Shown piece by piece: positions 24,101 to 35,925 of a stretch of 60,000 bases of DNA. Positions within the stretch are counted from its first letter, which is position 1. Every line of letters begins with the position of its first letter. Under the pieces are notes generated by a model, which saw only the letters and a list, made by a program, of their open reading frames with translations, was not told where the DNA came from and did no database searches. The stretch comes from Cristatella mucedo (lineage: Eukaryota; Bryozoa; Phylactolaemata; Cristatellidae): contig WPIO01000006.1 of assembly GCA_009760855.2 (NCBI GenBank), positions 3,336,501 through 3,396,500 of the forward strand. The letters run 5' to 3'. The position numbers and the translations under genes were made by a program.

Positions 24101-26822
24101 ACGTGCCACAAGTAACACCAAGTCAAGTGATTTCACGCAAGCCCCACCCCCCAATCTGGCAGGTGGCCTCACTTCTCAATTATTCTGCAGGGGCAGCCGG
24201 CCTCAGCATGCCTCTGCACCAGATTTATCTCTCCCTTTAGCGGCCTTTTCCTTGAGCTAACTATCTCCTTCTAAACACTTTTCGAGCGTACAGCTATCAC
24301 CGTCTGGTTATCTGTTGGATTGCCGAAGTGAAAGGTTCTTGCAATGTCGGTAGTGCCATCTCTAAAAGCGATGACGTTCTTGCGTTAGCAGGTAGCCAGA
24401 AGAGACAGTTTTGAAGCTAACCAGTCAACTATTCATCCAAAAATGGCCAGTTTCAGGTCGTACTCGTGGGTTTCAGAGTACACTTGGTTGATCAGTGATC
24501 AGTGGTCAATGCAGCCGGCAAGGAGTTTGAGCATAACACGTTATCCCCAGGCAACAAGTTTGACAAACGGACTTAAGGTAGCAGGCACCCGTGTCCAGCA
24601 CCAGTGTGCTGTCGGCCCTGACGTCGGCGCTGCTGCTGCACATTGGAGTGTAGTTGGTCTCGACCCCGTCTGAGCCATAACCGACGATGGATGAAACACT
24701 TGGGCCTTGATAATATTTGTACTCACTGTGCAAGACAGTAAGACATACTAAGATGTTGAACAGGGTTAATGCAAGTTGGTCTCACTTGTCCGCGGTGCAC
24801 CCTTCTTCCGACACCACTCCAAGACTTGGGCACCGCTCAAAAGAGAGGGCTGATCAGAGCATTGGACACGGTTCCTCGTGCTGATCGCATCGACCTGCAT
24901 TAATGTTGCTCAACTTAGCTACTTAGCAGGTGACCAACATTAATTACTACTAGTAAGTAAGGCAGCAAATGCCTGCAGCTTTTTGGAAACTAGTCACTTC
25001 GAGGCAATCGCGATGAGCACAGCCCACGCCTGAACGCGAACGTGTCATTGTAGTAAGAGCCGGACACAGACACGTAGCAGGCGGAGCACTGACTGAAGTT
25101 TGACTTTTGCTTCATCACCCCTCACCCCGGAAAGAGCCATGCCCGTGGGTACGTTTTGCACTGCCCCATCTTGGAGCTATTCTCTTTGTGGATGCCGTGT
25201 GTCAGGAGCCATACATCGAGCAGGCTTTGGGGGAGGAGATTTCAGATTTTCGGAAATGGGTCAGCACTCCTTGGAAAGCTTTTGCTGCATGAGCACTACT
25301 CCTAGAAGACCCGCATACTGAGTTTCAATGCAGAATGATTAATAACCAAGCGAAACGATGAACCCTTTGGCTTTATTGACCTCGTTTGATCGAGGACTTG
25401 GACATCCGGTATTGGATACACACTCGAATGGATGGCCCTAAAAATACTGGCTATCGGTCGCTGCTCCTTCGGTACTGGCGTTTCCAGTCGATGTGGACAT
25501 ATATGCTTATAATGGTGAAAGCATATCACGAGTTTTGCTGGCTACAGCTTGTGACTTACGTTGACCTAGTCGCTGACCCACCTGACAATGGAGTGTATCT
25601 GACGTTGCTACGTTTTCCGATGAGCAGTTGGGTTGATGCGAACTGCTGAGCTGCTCTAGAGCCTAGGCTGGTTGCCGGGCACAGTTCTCAGTGCTCACCA
25701 GGTGGCTAGTCGCCTCGGTGCGCTGAGCTGTTCAGCCGAGCTAAGCCGAAGCAGTTCAGTTACTAGGTGAAGGTTTCCAAGTATCTTGGGATGTCTTTGC
25801 TTTCAATGACGCTCGAGAGTCTATAGCTATTGATGACCTTGTATGTCACGTACCACCACCGTTCCTGAATTTTAGCTTATTGCTTCTCACACCGCAGTTG
25901 GAGGAACCCCATCACCATTCTTTGGGCGACATTTAATTGATCGAAAATGGTTTCCTCTTCGTCACTTACTCATTATTGTCTGCGTTACGTTTGTTGATAC
26001 CGCCCTCCTAATCCCTTAATATATCTACCATGAGAATTCCATCTAGATCTGCCAATAGAGTAACAGAAAAGAATTGCAGTGCTCCTGAAAGCAAAAGGCA
26101 TCCATGAAATGCTGCATACTTTCACACCAGAAGCAGAAGTTACCCCATGTTTGGATATCAACTTCAAGTCTCCTTTGCAAATAAGCAAAGCAAGTCACCT
26201 TCTGATAATGTCCAGCTGATAGGACACGTCTTTCTCATTGCGAGCTTTGCTTTCCTGTACGTCATTGTCAAGCTTGGCCACCAGTTCTACTATTGCAGCA
26301 GAGTCTATCATCTTTTAAAAAAGAATTTACATATATTATTTCGTGTATAACTGTTTGGCATGCAATTATCTTAGCAGTTGATTGCAGATAAGTTATCGAA
26401 GCAAGTAGAACGAAGCTAGAAGCGTGCGTCCAAGGCGATCTTAATTTTCTGTCTAGCAAAATACTTCTTTAGCTATTTATGTCCTCGATCCGGTGTGAAT
26501 GCATGTTCCACATTTTCAGAACTCTCCTACGCGTTACATCACAGCCAACTAATTAATTTCCCAATGATTCCATTAATACAATAGCCGACAAAAATACTGC
26601 TTGCTATTAAACGGATGTTTACGGCTGGTGCCATCAAAGCCACTACATCCACAAAAAGTGCATACGTGACTCTTCTTGATTCCGTCAAACTCTAATTGGT
26701 TTTTCAAACATCCGCACATATTTGACTGGTGAGAATTCGACCATTCTTTTTCCCTGAAAGTAAGATGTTGCATGACCAGTACGCACTACAGCTCTCTTTC
26801 TGCGTTGGGAATACTTTCGTGG
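21166..26822. other. Mostly unassigned sequence apart from SINE-1 at 23480-23644
   Basis: Poly-G and poly-C runs lie at about 21460-21470 and 22990-23004. Several ORFs of 70-160 codons overlap on opposite strands and carry no motif I trust. Confidence 0.5.
23480..23644 (-). mobile_element. SINE-1 copy, well preserved
   Basis: The minus strand carries the full unit: the head with cctcggtcccgaggtcgt, box B GGTTCAATTCC, the paired body gcgattctgtatcgcc, and the end gaggctgtttaatcagctaa followed by an A/T tail. Confidence 0.85.

Positions 26823-26890
<68 letters not shown>
26823..26890. repeat. (CA)n microsatellite
   Basis: More than 30 CA units with almost no interruption. Confidence 0.97.
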
Positions 26891-26895
<5 letters not shown>

Positions 26896-26999
26896 CTGTA
26901 ATTGTATGTATAATAAAATGTATAGTATTTAATTTATACATATTTTTATATAGTTTATTTATATCGTAATTGTATATATAATATACTGCATAATATTTA

Positions 27000-27031
<32 letters not shown>

Positions 27032-27218
27032 CAAAGGCTAATTATGTGCTATCTTGAGCAAAGAAGAGCCACTATAAAGTAATCCTGCATATAACTCGAT
27101 TACGAAGAGATGCTGGGGTATGAATTTGACTACATGCCAATGTAAAAGACAATACAAATTTCGCTTCCATTCTCTTACGTTTACAGTAACAGCAGATACT
27201 TGATAGAAGCCTAAAGTA

Positions 27219-27310
27219 ACAATAATAATGCTATTATTATTATACGTTTGATATAGCACCTTCAGAGAACTCAATCTCTTTCTAGGCACGTTACATTAAA
27301 GTCACTCAAG
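27219..27310 (-). mobile_element. LINE-A tail fragment
   Basis: The minus strand carries the tail ctagaaagagattgagttct followed by an ATT repeat. Only the last 90 bp of the element are present. Confidence 0.6.
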
Positions 27311-27741
27311 ATGCTAATGACAAAGCATTATTTCTGTAGCACACCAAGCAGGAATGATGCGACTATTTATACATTCAGTTTGACAGATCCTGCTAACTAT
27401 TCAACCTTTAAACAACAAAATATGCGCTGAGGCAAAACTGTTTAAATCGCCAATTGATCGCTATGAGCATAATAATACAGTATATGCATTCACGATTCAA
27501 ACCAATGTAATATTTACTCATTGTGTTAACTTCTTATTCTGTAAGAAGACAAACCTACACATTTTTTATTTATAAAATTTCAATTCGTGCTTTCTTATCA
27601 AGACTAGACAAAATAGTTCGTGAATGAAGATCATTAGCAATAATTTGAACTGCTGCCTTCAGCGATATAAGTACCAGCTGATGATACATTTCTTATAAAC
27701 TCTTCTATTCTCAGAATTAACTCAGAACCATGACCTTTTAT

Positions 27742-27925
27742 CAGTGGTTCTCAACCTGTGGGTCGCGACCACTTTGGTGATCGAACGACCCTTTCACAGG
27801 GGTCGCCTAAGACCATCAGAAACACATATTTCCACATTGTATACACAATCATTTTTGGTTGGGGTTGCCACAACATGAGAAACTGTAGTAAAGAGTCGCT
27901 GCATGAGGAAGGTTGAGAACCGCTA
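27742..27925 (+). mobile_element. SPIN-like non-autonomous hAT element
   Basis: This 184-bp element starts CAGTGGTTCTCAACC and ends GGTTGAGAACCGCTA, terminal inverted repeats matching at 13 of 15 positions. Inside, tgtgggtcgcgacc, aggggtcgcctaagaccatc and acacatatttcc at the left, and ggttggggttgccacaacat near the right end, agree with what I remember of SPIN_NA (SPace INvaders) elements. The 8-bp flanks cctttta-t and ctttatac agree at 5 of 8 positions, so the target duplication is worn. No transposase is encoded. Confidence 0.8.
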
Positions 27926-27985
27926 CTTTATACTGTATGCATGATTTTGCATATGCATATAATTATGATACTTATACATTTTGTA

Positions 27986-28060
27986 TAGGTTCCTCAGAGA
28001 ACTAAATCTCTTTCTAGGCGCTTTACAGTTGCTGCAAAGAAAGCATGACCAAGTGATTTG
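27986..28060 (-). mobile_element. LINE-A tail fragment
   Basis: The plus strand reads cctcagagaactaaatctct then ttctaggcgctttacag, the reverse complement of the LINE-A terminal stem-loop. It lies close to the SPIN-like element. Confidence 0.6.
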
Positions 28061-28704
28061 TGATAATATGTTTCACGGTTCGATCCCACGACCTCTTTTT
28101 CCTGCCCTCAAACATTAAGCCAACCCAATAGCTATCGGCTAAGGATGTAGCAACGCAACTGCAATGTGGGAACAGTACAATACAAGAGCTTAATTGCCAA
28201 ATATAATCGTCTGCAATTCAACAAAGCCACAAGGACTAAGTGTGCGGAATGCTGGAGTTTCCCTTAGCCCACTTAAAGTCAGAGCGGCTGTGGGCGTGCA
28301 TGCCGCAAGTGGCCAACGTAAGTCGTATGTCTTACAATACAGAGAGAACGTGAGAAGCGCAGCTTAATCAGGCAGGAAGTCGAGGAACTTGAGCGCTTGG
28401 CAGTAGCGGCTCAACACGGCTGGAAAGGATGCACAGCAGCCAGCAGAAGATGATTTCATTGCTTAAATACTTTAGATGCGAGTTCCTAGAATTACTTGCC
28501 TTCATGAAAGTTCCTAGAATTTCTTGCCTTCGGATGCCGAGTTTGGCCAGGCAAGCTTCATTGTTTGGCCACCAGCTGTCGAGAGCCCCACCAAGAAGGG
28601 CTTCACCACTGTCGACCGGTAGCCAGCGGTCAGGAAAGACCGGGCAATGGCTGCATATTTATCGGTCTTTTTCCGGGCCGCCACAATCAGAGCCTCGTGT
28701 GTAT

Positions 28705-28844
<140 letters not shown>

Positions 28845-29234
28845 TAATGTTCAAACGCGGCAGCTGGCTTCAGTAGACGTCCCTTTCAGGACGCGTTTTC
28901 TCAGGACACTCGGAGAGCTAACAGACCACCACTCTCACCTGCATCCACTGTTGCAACTCCGTATTATGGGTCCGTTCGCTTCGCTTCCCAACACTTCCTA
29001 CTTCCCAGAAACAGCCCCAATTTTCAAGAAACAGCTCGTCGAAGACTGATACCGCGCTCAAATCATATTGAAGGCGGTTTTAATGCCACAGCTGCTCGCC
29101 GGCCTGTACCGCAAAAAAATCAGTCATAATTCGACTTGAGCAAGCTCATCACTATTCCAGCATGCCCATAGCAACATTACTCGGCATTCGCTCGTATTCA
29201 GATTTGCGTGGCCGACAAGTGAACTTTTTAGTTG

Positions 29235-29440
29235 TGATTTGTGGCTTATGAGTGCTGATACATGTGATACTGTGCATGCTGCCACTAACCATATTTGCAT
29301 GTTGACCCTGTGCATATCACCACTAACCATGCTTGTTGACATTCGAGCACCCTACTATTAACTATTCGATCATGCTTCCTTTACAGCATATATAAACGAC
29401 CTAGAGAGAGATTAGTTTCTCCGATGGCGGCATACAAATA
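29235..29440 (+). mobile_element. LINE-A 3' fragment
   Basis: UTR motifs gctgccactaaccatatttg and gttgaccctgtgcatatcac occur in order, then the tail acctagagagagattag with a tctccgatggcggc 3' part of the stem, ending in TA-rich sequence. Confidence 0.7.
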
Positions 29441-30689
29441 TATCACAAATACATTTATATACATATGCATATATAGAGAAAGAGTGAGATATATACATAT
29501 ACACTCGATATATATATATATATATATATATACCTACACTCGCTTATGCCCTCGAAAAAATCACGGGACATTTTAGCGTGCCATTACAATGCAGGCTTGA
29601 GTTTCCACAGTTCTGGTAGCAAGCCCAGTCTAGCTGGTCAGTCCGGCGTTCTATCGGGCAAGGTCTCCGTACCGGGTCAACCTGGGTCAGCAATCGAGCC
29701 TTACCTTAAGTTTTTCTGTTATTGAACTTGTCGTAAGTGAGGCATTTTCTGAGCTTTAACAGAAAAAGTGCCTGGGCTTTGTCTTTAGTATCTTCCTGCT
29801 GTAGGTTTGTCGTATGTGACGTTTCTGTTGAGTTTTGGCACTGTGGCAATGAGCGGCTTCCTTTGCTCATTGTTTTTTGTTGTCTGCTGCGATTGGTATG
29901 ATTATTTATACTTGCTTGCTCCTTTTTTTTCACAATTTATTGCTGTGAAAACTTGATGGTCCAAAGTGGCAGGCAAAAACCTGTGGGTTTCATATTGAAT
30001 CTAGCTTGCACCCGTGTAAAATCTCGGAAACTTCAACTTTGCTTCGGAAGGCGAGCCTGAGTGTCGACTGACCTAGATGGTGAGCCCGCCCAAGGATTTC
30101 CAAGTTTAGAGTTCTTAGTTAATGGAGCAAAATCTGAATTTTAGAAAAAAGGAAAACGCATAACGAAAATGATATTCAATAAGTTTCTGATAAAACGAAC
30201 ATAATTGTATTAAATTTAGTCGTCAGAGCCGGGTAGCGAACCAGTGTTGAGTTTGTTGAGGGTAAGGAGCGTATGGACGCACTAACCGTCTTTAAATATA
30301 TATTGTCTCTATGGTATAACCCAGTAAAGAATCGCTGGCAGATTCTATTTTTCCATGTCCGTGACTTATCGCGGGCAGGCGCAGCACGACTTCCGGACGG
30401 TCACGCTCACTCTGGCAGCCTTTTAATTTTCCAAGTCAGCACGGAACCGCCAGTCATCACTTCAGGCGATAGCAAAGAGAGTCATAACACAAAAAAATGA
30501 AAGGTGCTTGAATGTGAATAACTAACAAAAGCCTAGTATATGGGTAGATATAGTAAGCAGCCTCCCCTATCACGAACAGCCCTGAAGAATTGTGGGCAGA
30601 TTCTATTTATGTATGTAGACTATCTTACTAAAGGCACGCGTCGAAGGGCATGTTCAACTTCAACCCCGAAAGTGGATTTTCAGGTTCGG

Positions 30690-30810
30690 GCAGGGTACAC
30701 TACTCCGTCCCCTTGGGCGGGGATTTGCCCCACGATATACAGTAGGTACTTCCCAGGTCCATGAAGAGGGGCAATTGCCCCCCCCCCCCGGGCTCCGCCC
30801 CTGCGTCTGT
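30690..30810. repeat. Possible small DNA-transposon end
   Basis: The stretch aggggcaattgcccccccc with ggctccgcccctgcg resembles GC-rich termini of non-autonomous DNA elements in invertebrates. A similar ggcagggggcatttgccgcc lies near 33000. No full inverted-repeat pair was found. Confidence 0.3.
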
Positions 30811-31260
30811 GTTTGTGTGTTTGCGTTTATGGGGGTGTGTGTGTGTGTGCGTGCATCCATTGTACAAGTATATTTTTTATTTCATATACCAAGTTTACAT
30901 ATTTATATATTCAACCCATGCAAGTGTTGGCCCATAGCAAATTAGCTATTCCGACTAGCGTGCAGTAGCATAACGATTAGCTGTTTGGCCGTTATTTGTG
31001 TGGGACTTACCTCACCAACCGAAGCGTGAATTTTGTAGTTTGAATGACTGTTGACGGCGACTACATCTATTCGACTTGACCATTTCCATTGCACTCCATT
31101 TCTTTAGTTAAGCATGAGCACACAGACAGGTCTCCATAATATCTCAAGACGCACAAGAGCTCAGAGACACCACGAACGTGTGCACACACACACACACACA
31201 CACACACACTTATACATGCAGAAGCACACAAACAAAAGCACGTACAAGCTCATTCATAAA

Positions 31261-31514
31261 TTCCTAGCTGATTAAACAGCCTCTTTTTGTATAGTGACAG
31301 AAGAGCCTTTACGGCTATAACCACCGCTTGCTGTGGCGATAAAGAATCGCTCACTGCAGGAATTGAACCCACGACCTCGGACACTTGCATGACCGTGAGT
31401 GTACCCATGAATGGCACACTAGGTAAGGCGGTTGCTTTCACGACCACCGAGGTCATGAAAGCAACCGCCTTACCTAGTGTGCCATTCATGGGTACACTCA
31501 CGGTCATGCAAGTG
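31261..31514 (-). mobile_element. SINE-1 copy with a 64-bp foldback
   Basis: The body and box B (31261-31380) are normal. The head is then present twice as an inverted repeat with arms 31382-31445 and 31451-31514, one mismatch and a 5-nt loop. Both arms include the tRNA-like box A stretch and about 30 bp of non-SINE flank (gtgagtgtacccatgaatgg). Confidence 0.85.
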
Positions 31515-31999
31515 CTCGTTTACTTAGAAAAGCGACAAGTGCAAATTCTGCCCCACCGCAAAAGTTGTCAAGCCCATTTCGACAAGATTTATCGAGTTCT
31601 GTCGCTCTATCAGTACGTCTAATCTGTGTGCTCATCAAACCTCTAGCTTGCTGCGATCAGTGCAGTGGTTTAAGGAAACTGTCGAACAGCGAGAGCAGTT
31701 GCTCTGTTATCAGCTGAGGCAGCCTGTGATGCATGCAATCGGAAATATCTACTATATAAATATGCACTAGTCCTGCGATCATTTTGAACGACACCGACAA
31801 GAAACGGTTTCTGGTTCAATGCTTGCGCCGTGGCTCCGCTTACAGTTTATGCGTGCGTAAAAAGCCTAGAATGAGAGAATTCAGCTTCATTCCTGTGGCG
31901 CTTCGTGGATGTCTTATTAATTGCAGCAGTCGCTGTAGTAGTAGATCATGCCTGCTGCTGGCGAATGTTACCATAAAAAATTTGGTAACACTTTACATG

Positions 32000-32031
32000 A
32001 GGCATCTGTAAAGTGCCTAGAGAGAGAGAGA

Positions 32032-32070
<39 letters not shown>

Positions 32071-32115
32071 CTAGTGGTGCTATGCAAATGCATTTTATTA
32101 TTATTATCTTCGCAG
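32000..32115 (+). mobile_element. LINE-A tail with GA expansion
   Basis: The tail aaagtgcctagagagag runs into a (GA)n tract (32020-32067) and resumes with agttctctagtggtgctatg and TTATTATT. The microsatellite sits where the normal tail has aaagagattgagttctct. Confidence 0.7.
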
Positions 32116-32329
32116 CCCTGGGTGGTATTTTATGGAGCAAGGCGCTGCTATGATGTGCCATTTACAGCAGACCACGGAAAGTTGCTGCAATTGGTAAACG
32201 TCAGAGAAGACAGCGTAATTTCAAAGCTTCACTACTTCCCTTCAGAGCGAGCATTCACACGCTTTCAGGCACACATAACCATGCGGCATGCGGTGCTCAG
32301 TATACCAAGTGGTTTCAACCGCCTAAAAC

Positions 32330-32445
32330 AAACCACTTACCGAAAGCCGCTTAGGCTGTGAGTGCGCTATACAAAACTCTCCTGCGTAACACCCACATGG
32401 TCTTTATGACTTTGTGGAGTTACTGAAGGAGATACATTACACTTC
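32330..32445 (+). mobile_element. LINE-B tail-only fragment
   Basis: This matches the last 110 bp of LINE-B: taggctgtgagtgcgctata, ctcctgcgtaacacccacat and ggagatacattacac. A severe 5' truncation is the usual LINE outcome. Confidence 0.7.
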
Positions 32446-34486
32446 GAGCTCCAGGGAACGTGGTGACAATTTTCGTTGAAAACTGTCAATCAATTACTTT
32501 GATTGCTTAACCACATAATGGGCGTGTTTTTCATTAATTGCTCACTGCAAGACTTGATGCTCAGCCAACAAAGCTGTTTCGTATAAGTAAATCGTGCCTT
32601 ATTGGAGTAATAGTGCATAGCCTTTGCATATTGCATTCCATAGCCTATTGCAAGTAGGCCTTCAAAAGGAGCCTGGGAGCCACTACGTGGCTTTGACTTT
32701 AAAGTTACTCTGTCGAGAGTTTTTCAAAACTCATAGTTTCGGCCTTCTTTTGAAATTTATTTTTATCTAGACCATTGGGTTTTGCTCATAGCCTTAACTA
32801 TACTATTTCCTAGCATTAAATCTTAGCTAGAGAATGATAAAATCACTCTAAGCGATGGGGGTAAAGTGAGCATTAGGCCTCTTACCTGCCACATGGGCTA
32901 AGCAGCGACAGCAGACTGTTTAGTTGATTGCATTACAATTATGGAAACATGTGCTTCTAAGAGGCAAGAGAGGCTCAAGCACTGGCAGAGCCAAGGGGTG
33001 GGCAGGGGGCATTTGCCGCCCCCTCAGAGGAGTATCGACCTGGGCTGAACCCTATACCTACGTCCCCGACTGTCACCAACAACAAATAATTTGCTACTAC
33101 AAGTGAACGAGCAACCGCCGAGTTCGTAACGAATAATCGCTGTCATCGTGACCCGAAACTTTTAATTACTTGCGAATTTTGGCCTCAAAAATGTGAAAAT
33201 CTTGCAGGTCTTGCCCCTAGATGAAAATCTTAGCTCTGCCCAAGCATAATTTATTTAGGCCGTTATAAAGTTATAAATTTTGGCTAACTATTGTTAGAAA
33301 TAGAGCGCTCTATTAAAATTCTTTCTTGTTTCAGTTTACTTTGAGTGCTTGCCCACGCACGATTCAACGCACGTCACTAACCAGCCGACATACTGACCGG
33401 TACCGACCCAGAGGGTCGTGCAGGAGGTCAAGCGCCTGGGTAGAAATTAGGTTCTCTCAGTGTGCTATACAAGCAACTATTATTGTTTTTTTCTTTTTAC
33501 TACTATCATTCGGCATACGCCCTACCAGTTACCCACTAGAAGCCCATACCAAGCATTAATCCGACTGAGCCATTTAATGGCTTTTCTAGGATTTTGTGCG
33601 CCCGAGGACGAACTACACAGAAGGCACCCCATTCGCTAAATGTGATACAAAAGAAATCAAAAGTATCAGGCACCCATTTTGACGCCGTTGATCCAGCACC
33701 CTCGGACTTATTCCCACTGCCACCATTCGGTAAGCCACTGGGGCCACCTTACATCCGATCTGTGCCGTTGGCTTAAAAAGATCGCGTTGGGGATCGAGTC
33801 TCTTTCTATACCTAAGCCTCAATTGTGCGCTAGCTTTCAAATAAGCGGGGGTATTTGTAAGCTTACAGGCGGAACATCGGAAGACCTGGCTGGCTAGTGA
33901 AAAGTGGGCCGTTAGGCGGCGATCGAGAGCGACTGGCCACCAAGCGCTCCTCTTCCCACCTTCCGCCCGGCTTCTTTCCTGGCGATCCCCGCGGGCTGAA
34001 TTCTGAAATTCATGACTCGGATTTTTATGAAACCGGCTAGCTCACGAGCGAGCTTCCAAACTCCGACTCTTAACAGTAGGGCCTTAGCATATTTACAGAT
34101 TGACGAAATTAGGAATGAGGCCACCGGAAGCCGAGCTGGAGCTATGCAGGAGCTAGTCGCGCCTTCGTCGGCACGTTCTTGGTTAGGAACTACAGGGAGA
34201 TATTAGGAATATATGTTCATGCAGCTTGTGTAGAACTGCCTACCCAGTAAGCTAAATTTGTAGTTCCTGAGACCAAAGACCTTATTCGCCACCGCGAATA
34301 GCAGCTGTTTTGATATGGGTAATAAATGTCTGCCCCTGAAGAGCACTAAAAAATAGAATTCGACTGAGAGATAGAAAAGACACATGTCTCTACATCCACA
34401 GTGTATTGACTCTTCTTTTACTGAAAACCTGCAGCTAAGTAAGCTTACTAAGCTTCCGACAAGGAACATACTTTTGGCACCACGAG

Positions 34487-35925
34487 ACTGCAGCCGGTTA
34501 TGAATATGGCTGCAAGGCTAGTCTTCAAGTCCCAGAGGTTTGAGCCCGTGTCTCCTTTGCTAAAAGAGCTAGGATAGATGCCGTTTGAGTAACGGATACA
34601 GAGCAAAGTTCTTGCACTGACCCACAAGGCCCCCCACGGCTTGACTCTGTCGTGGGAGACTCCAGAGTATTGATGTGAATGGACAAAGATCATCCGAGGT
34701 ACCTCTGAAATATGGGGTACCTCAGGGCTTCGTGCTAGGTCCGGTTCTTTTCACGGTTTATACTCTCCCTCTTGCTGATGTGATTACCATGCACCATCTA
34801 GGCTTATACTTTTTTGCGGATGACACTCAGTTGCACCTTTGCTTTGATCCCTCCCAGCCTTCGAGCACCTCGAATTCTCTCAACTCACTTGCTGCATGTA
34901 TTGATGACATCCGCACATGGATAGCAGCAAATTTTCTTAAAATTTTTTTAGTTTTGTCGCTCACTTTTAGGTCACTTCATTCTTTGGCTCCAGCCTATCT
35001 CTCGGAACTACTCCTCCACCAAGCCAAGCATCGTACCACCCGCTTGTCGGAATCCACCAGTTTATCAATACCTCGTACAAACCTCAAATCCTTTGGAGGC
35101 TATGCATTTATTTCGTATGTTCCCAAAGCCTGGAAATCCCTCCCAACTTGCGTCAGAACATCCCCTGACTTGACCACATTTAAAAAGAACTTAAAAACAC
35201 ACCTATTTAGGACAGCATTTAGTGGGTCCCTGTGATTCGTCCTGCATGTGCTTATGCGTGCTGACACTGTGCATGCTGCCACTAAGCCCACTTGCATGCT
35301 GACCATGTGCATGTCAACCCTAACCATGTTATTCATGTTGCTTATCAAGCATAATATTACTCACCATTCAATCGCGTTTCGCGTCTTCAATCTTGTTGCT
35401 GCTAATGTAAAGCGCCTAGAAAAATATTGAGTTCTCTGAGGAGGCTTTATCAAGTGCATTATTAATATTATAATATTACCTAGCTGAACTGCTACACCAC
35501 TTTCAACCTCTTCGCGCCCTCAGATCCTGTATGGACAATAAATTAGCTGTTGCATTCCTACGCTTAAAGACCGTTGGCGGCAGAAGCTTTAGCTCTGCAG
35601 GTCCTAGACTGTGGAACTCGCTTCTACAAGTTCTACAAGTTATCCGCAACAACAACTGCACTCCTGCTGCCGACTATGGCTCATACTTTTCAGCGGTTCT
35701 GGGCTGCAACTTCAATGCTACTCACTACCTCAACTGATCTCCTGACTCTGTTATGCTTCCCACTTTCTCTTTGTTGCGTGAGACGAAGTTTGGTGGCTAC
35801 CAAAATCGTGCCGAAAGCCACTTAGGCTGTGAGTGTTCTATAAAAAGCTCTCCTGCGAAACACCCACATAGTTTTTACGGCTTTGTGGAGTTACAGGCGG
35901 AGATACATTACATACGAGCTGGGCT
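34487..35925 (+). mobile_element. LINE-B copy 2, split by LINE-A copy 2
   Basis: Left half 34487-34650 reads PVMNMAARLVFKSQRFEPVS then LLKELG and KVLALTHKAPHGL. The right half from 35477 reads LAELLHHFQPLR-like residues then VGGRSFSSAGPRLWNSLL. The 3' UTR and tail (gtggagttacaggcggagat) run to about 35915. The LINE-A insertion separates the halves. Confidence 0.8.
34651..35476 (+). mobile_element. LINE-A copy 2: internally deleted, inserted in LINE-B
   Basis: A 186-codon open frame (34675-35235) begins at [18 protein letters not shown], carries a DD catalytic box reading FADD near 34815, then jumps from IAANFLK straight to [18 protein letters not shown]. About 600 nt of the palm-thumb coding present in copy 1 is missing. 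The C-terminus reads FKKNLKTHLFRTAF. The 3' UTR and tail (gcgcctagaaaaatattg) follow and end near 35476. LINE-B sequence flanks both sides. Confidence 0.85.

Noticed and set aside
26685-26932. Cys/Val and His/Thr repeat ORFs
   Set aside because: Translation of a (CA)n microsatellite on both strands.
31182-31510. CRISPR-like or regulatory repeat array
   Set aside because: The repeated sequence is a single inverted SINE head next to a CA tract, not spaced direct repeats.
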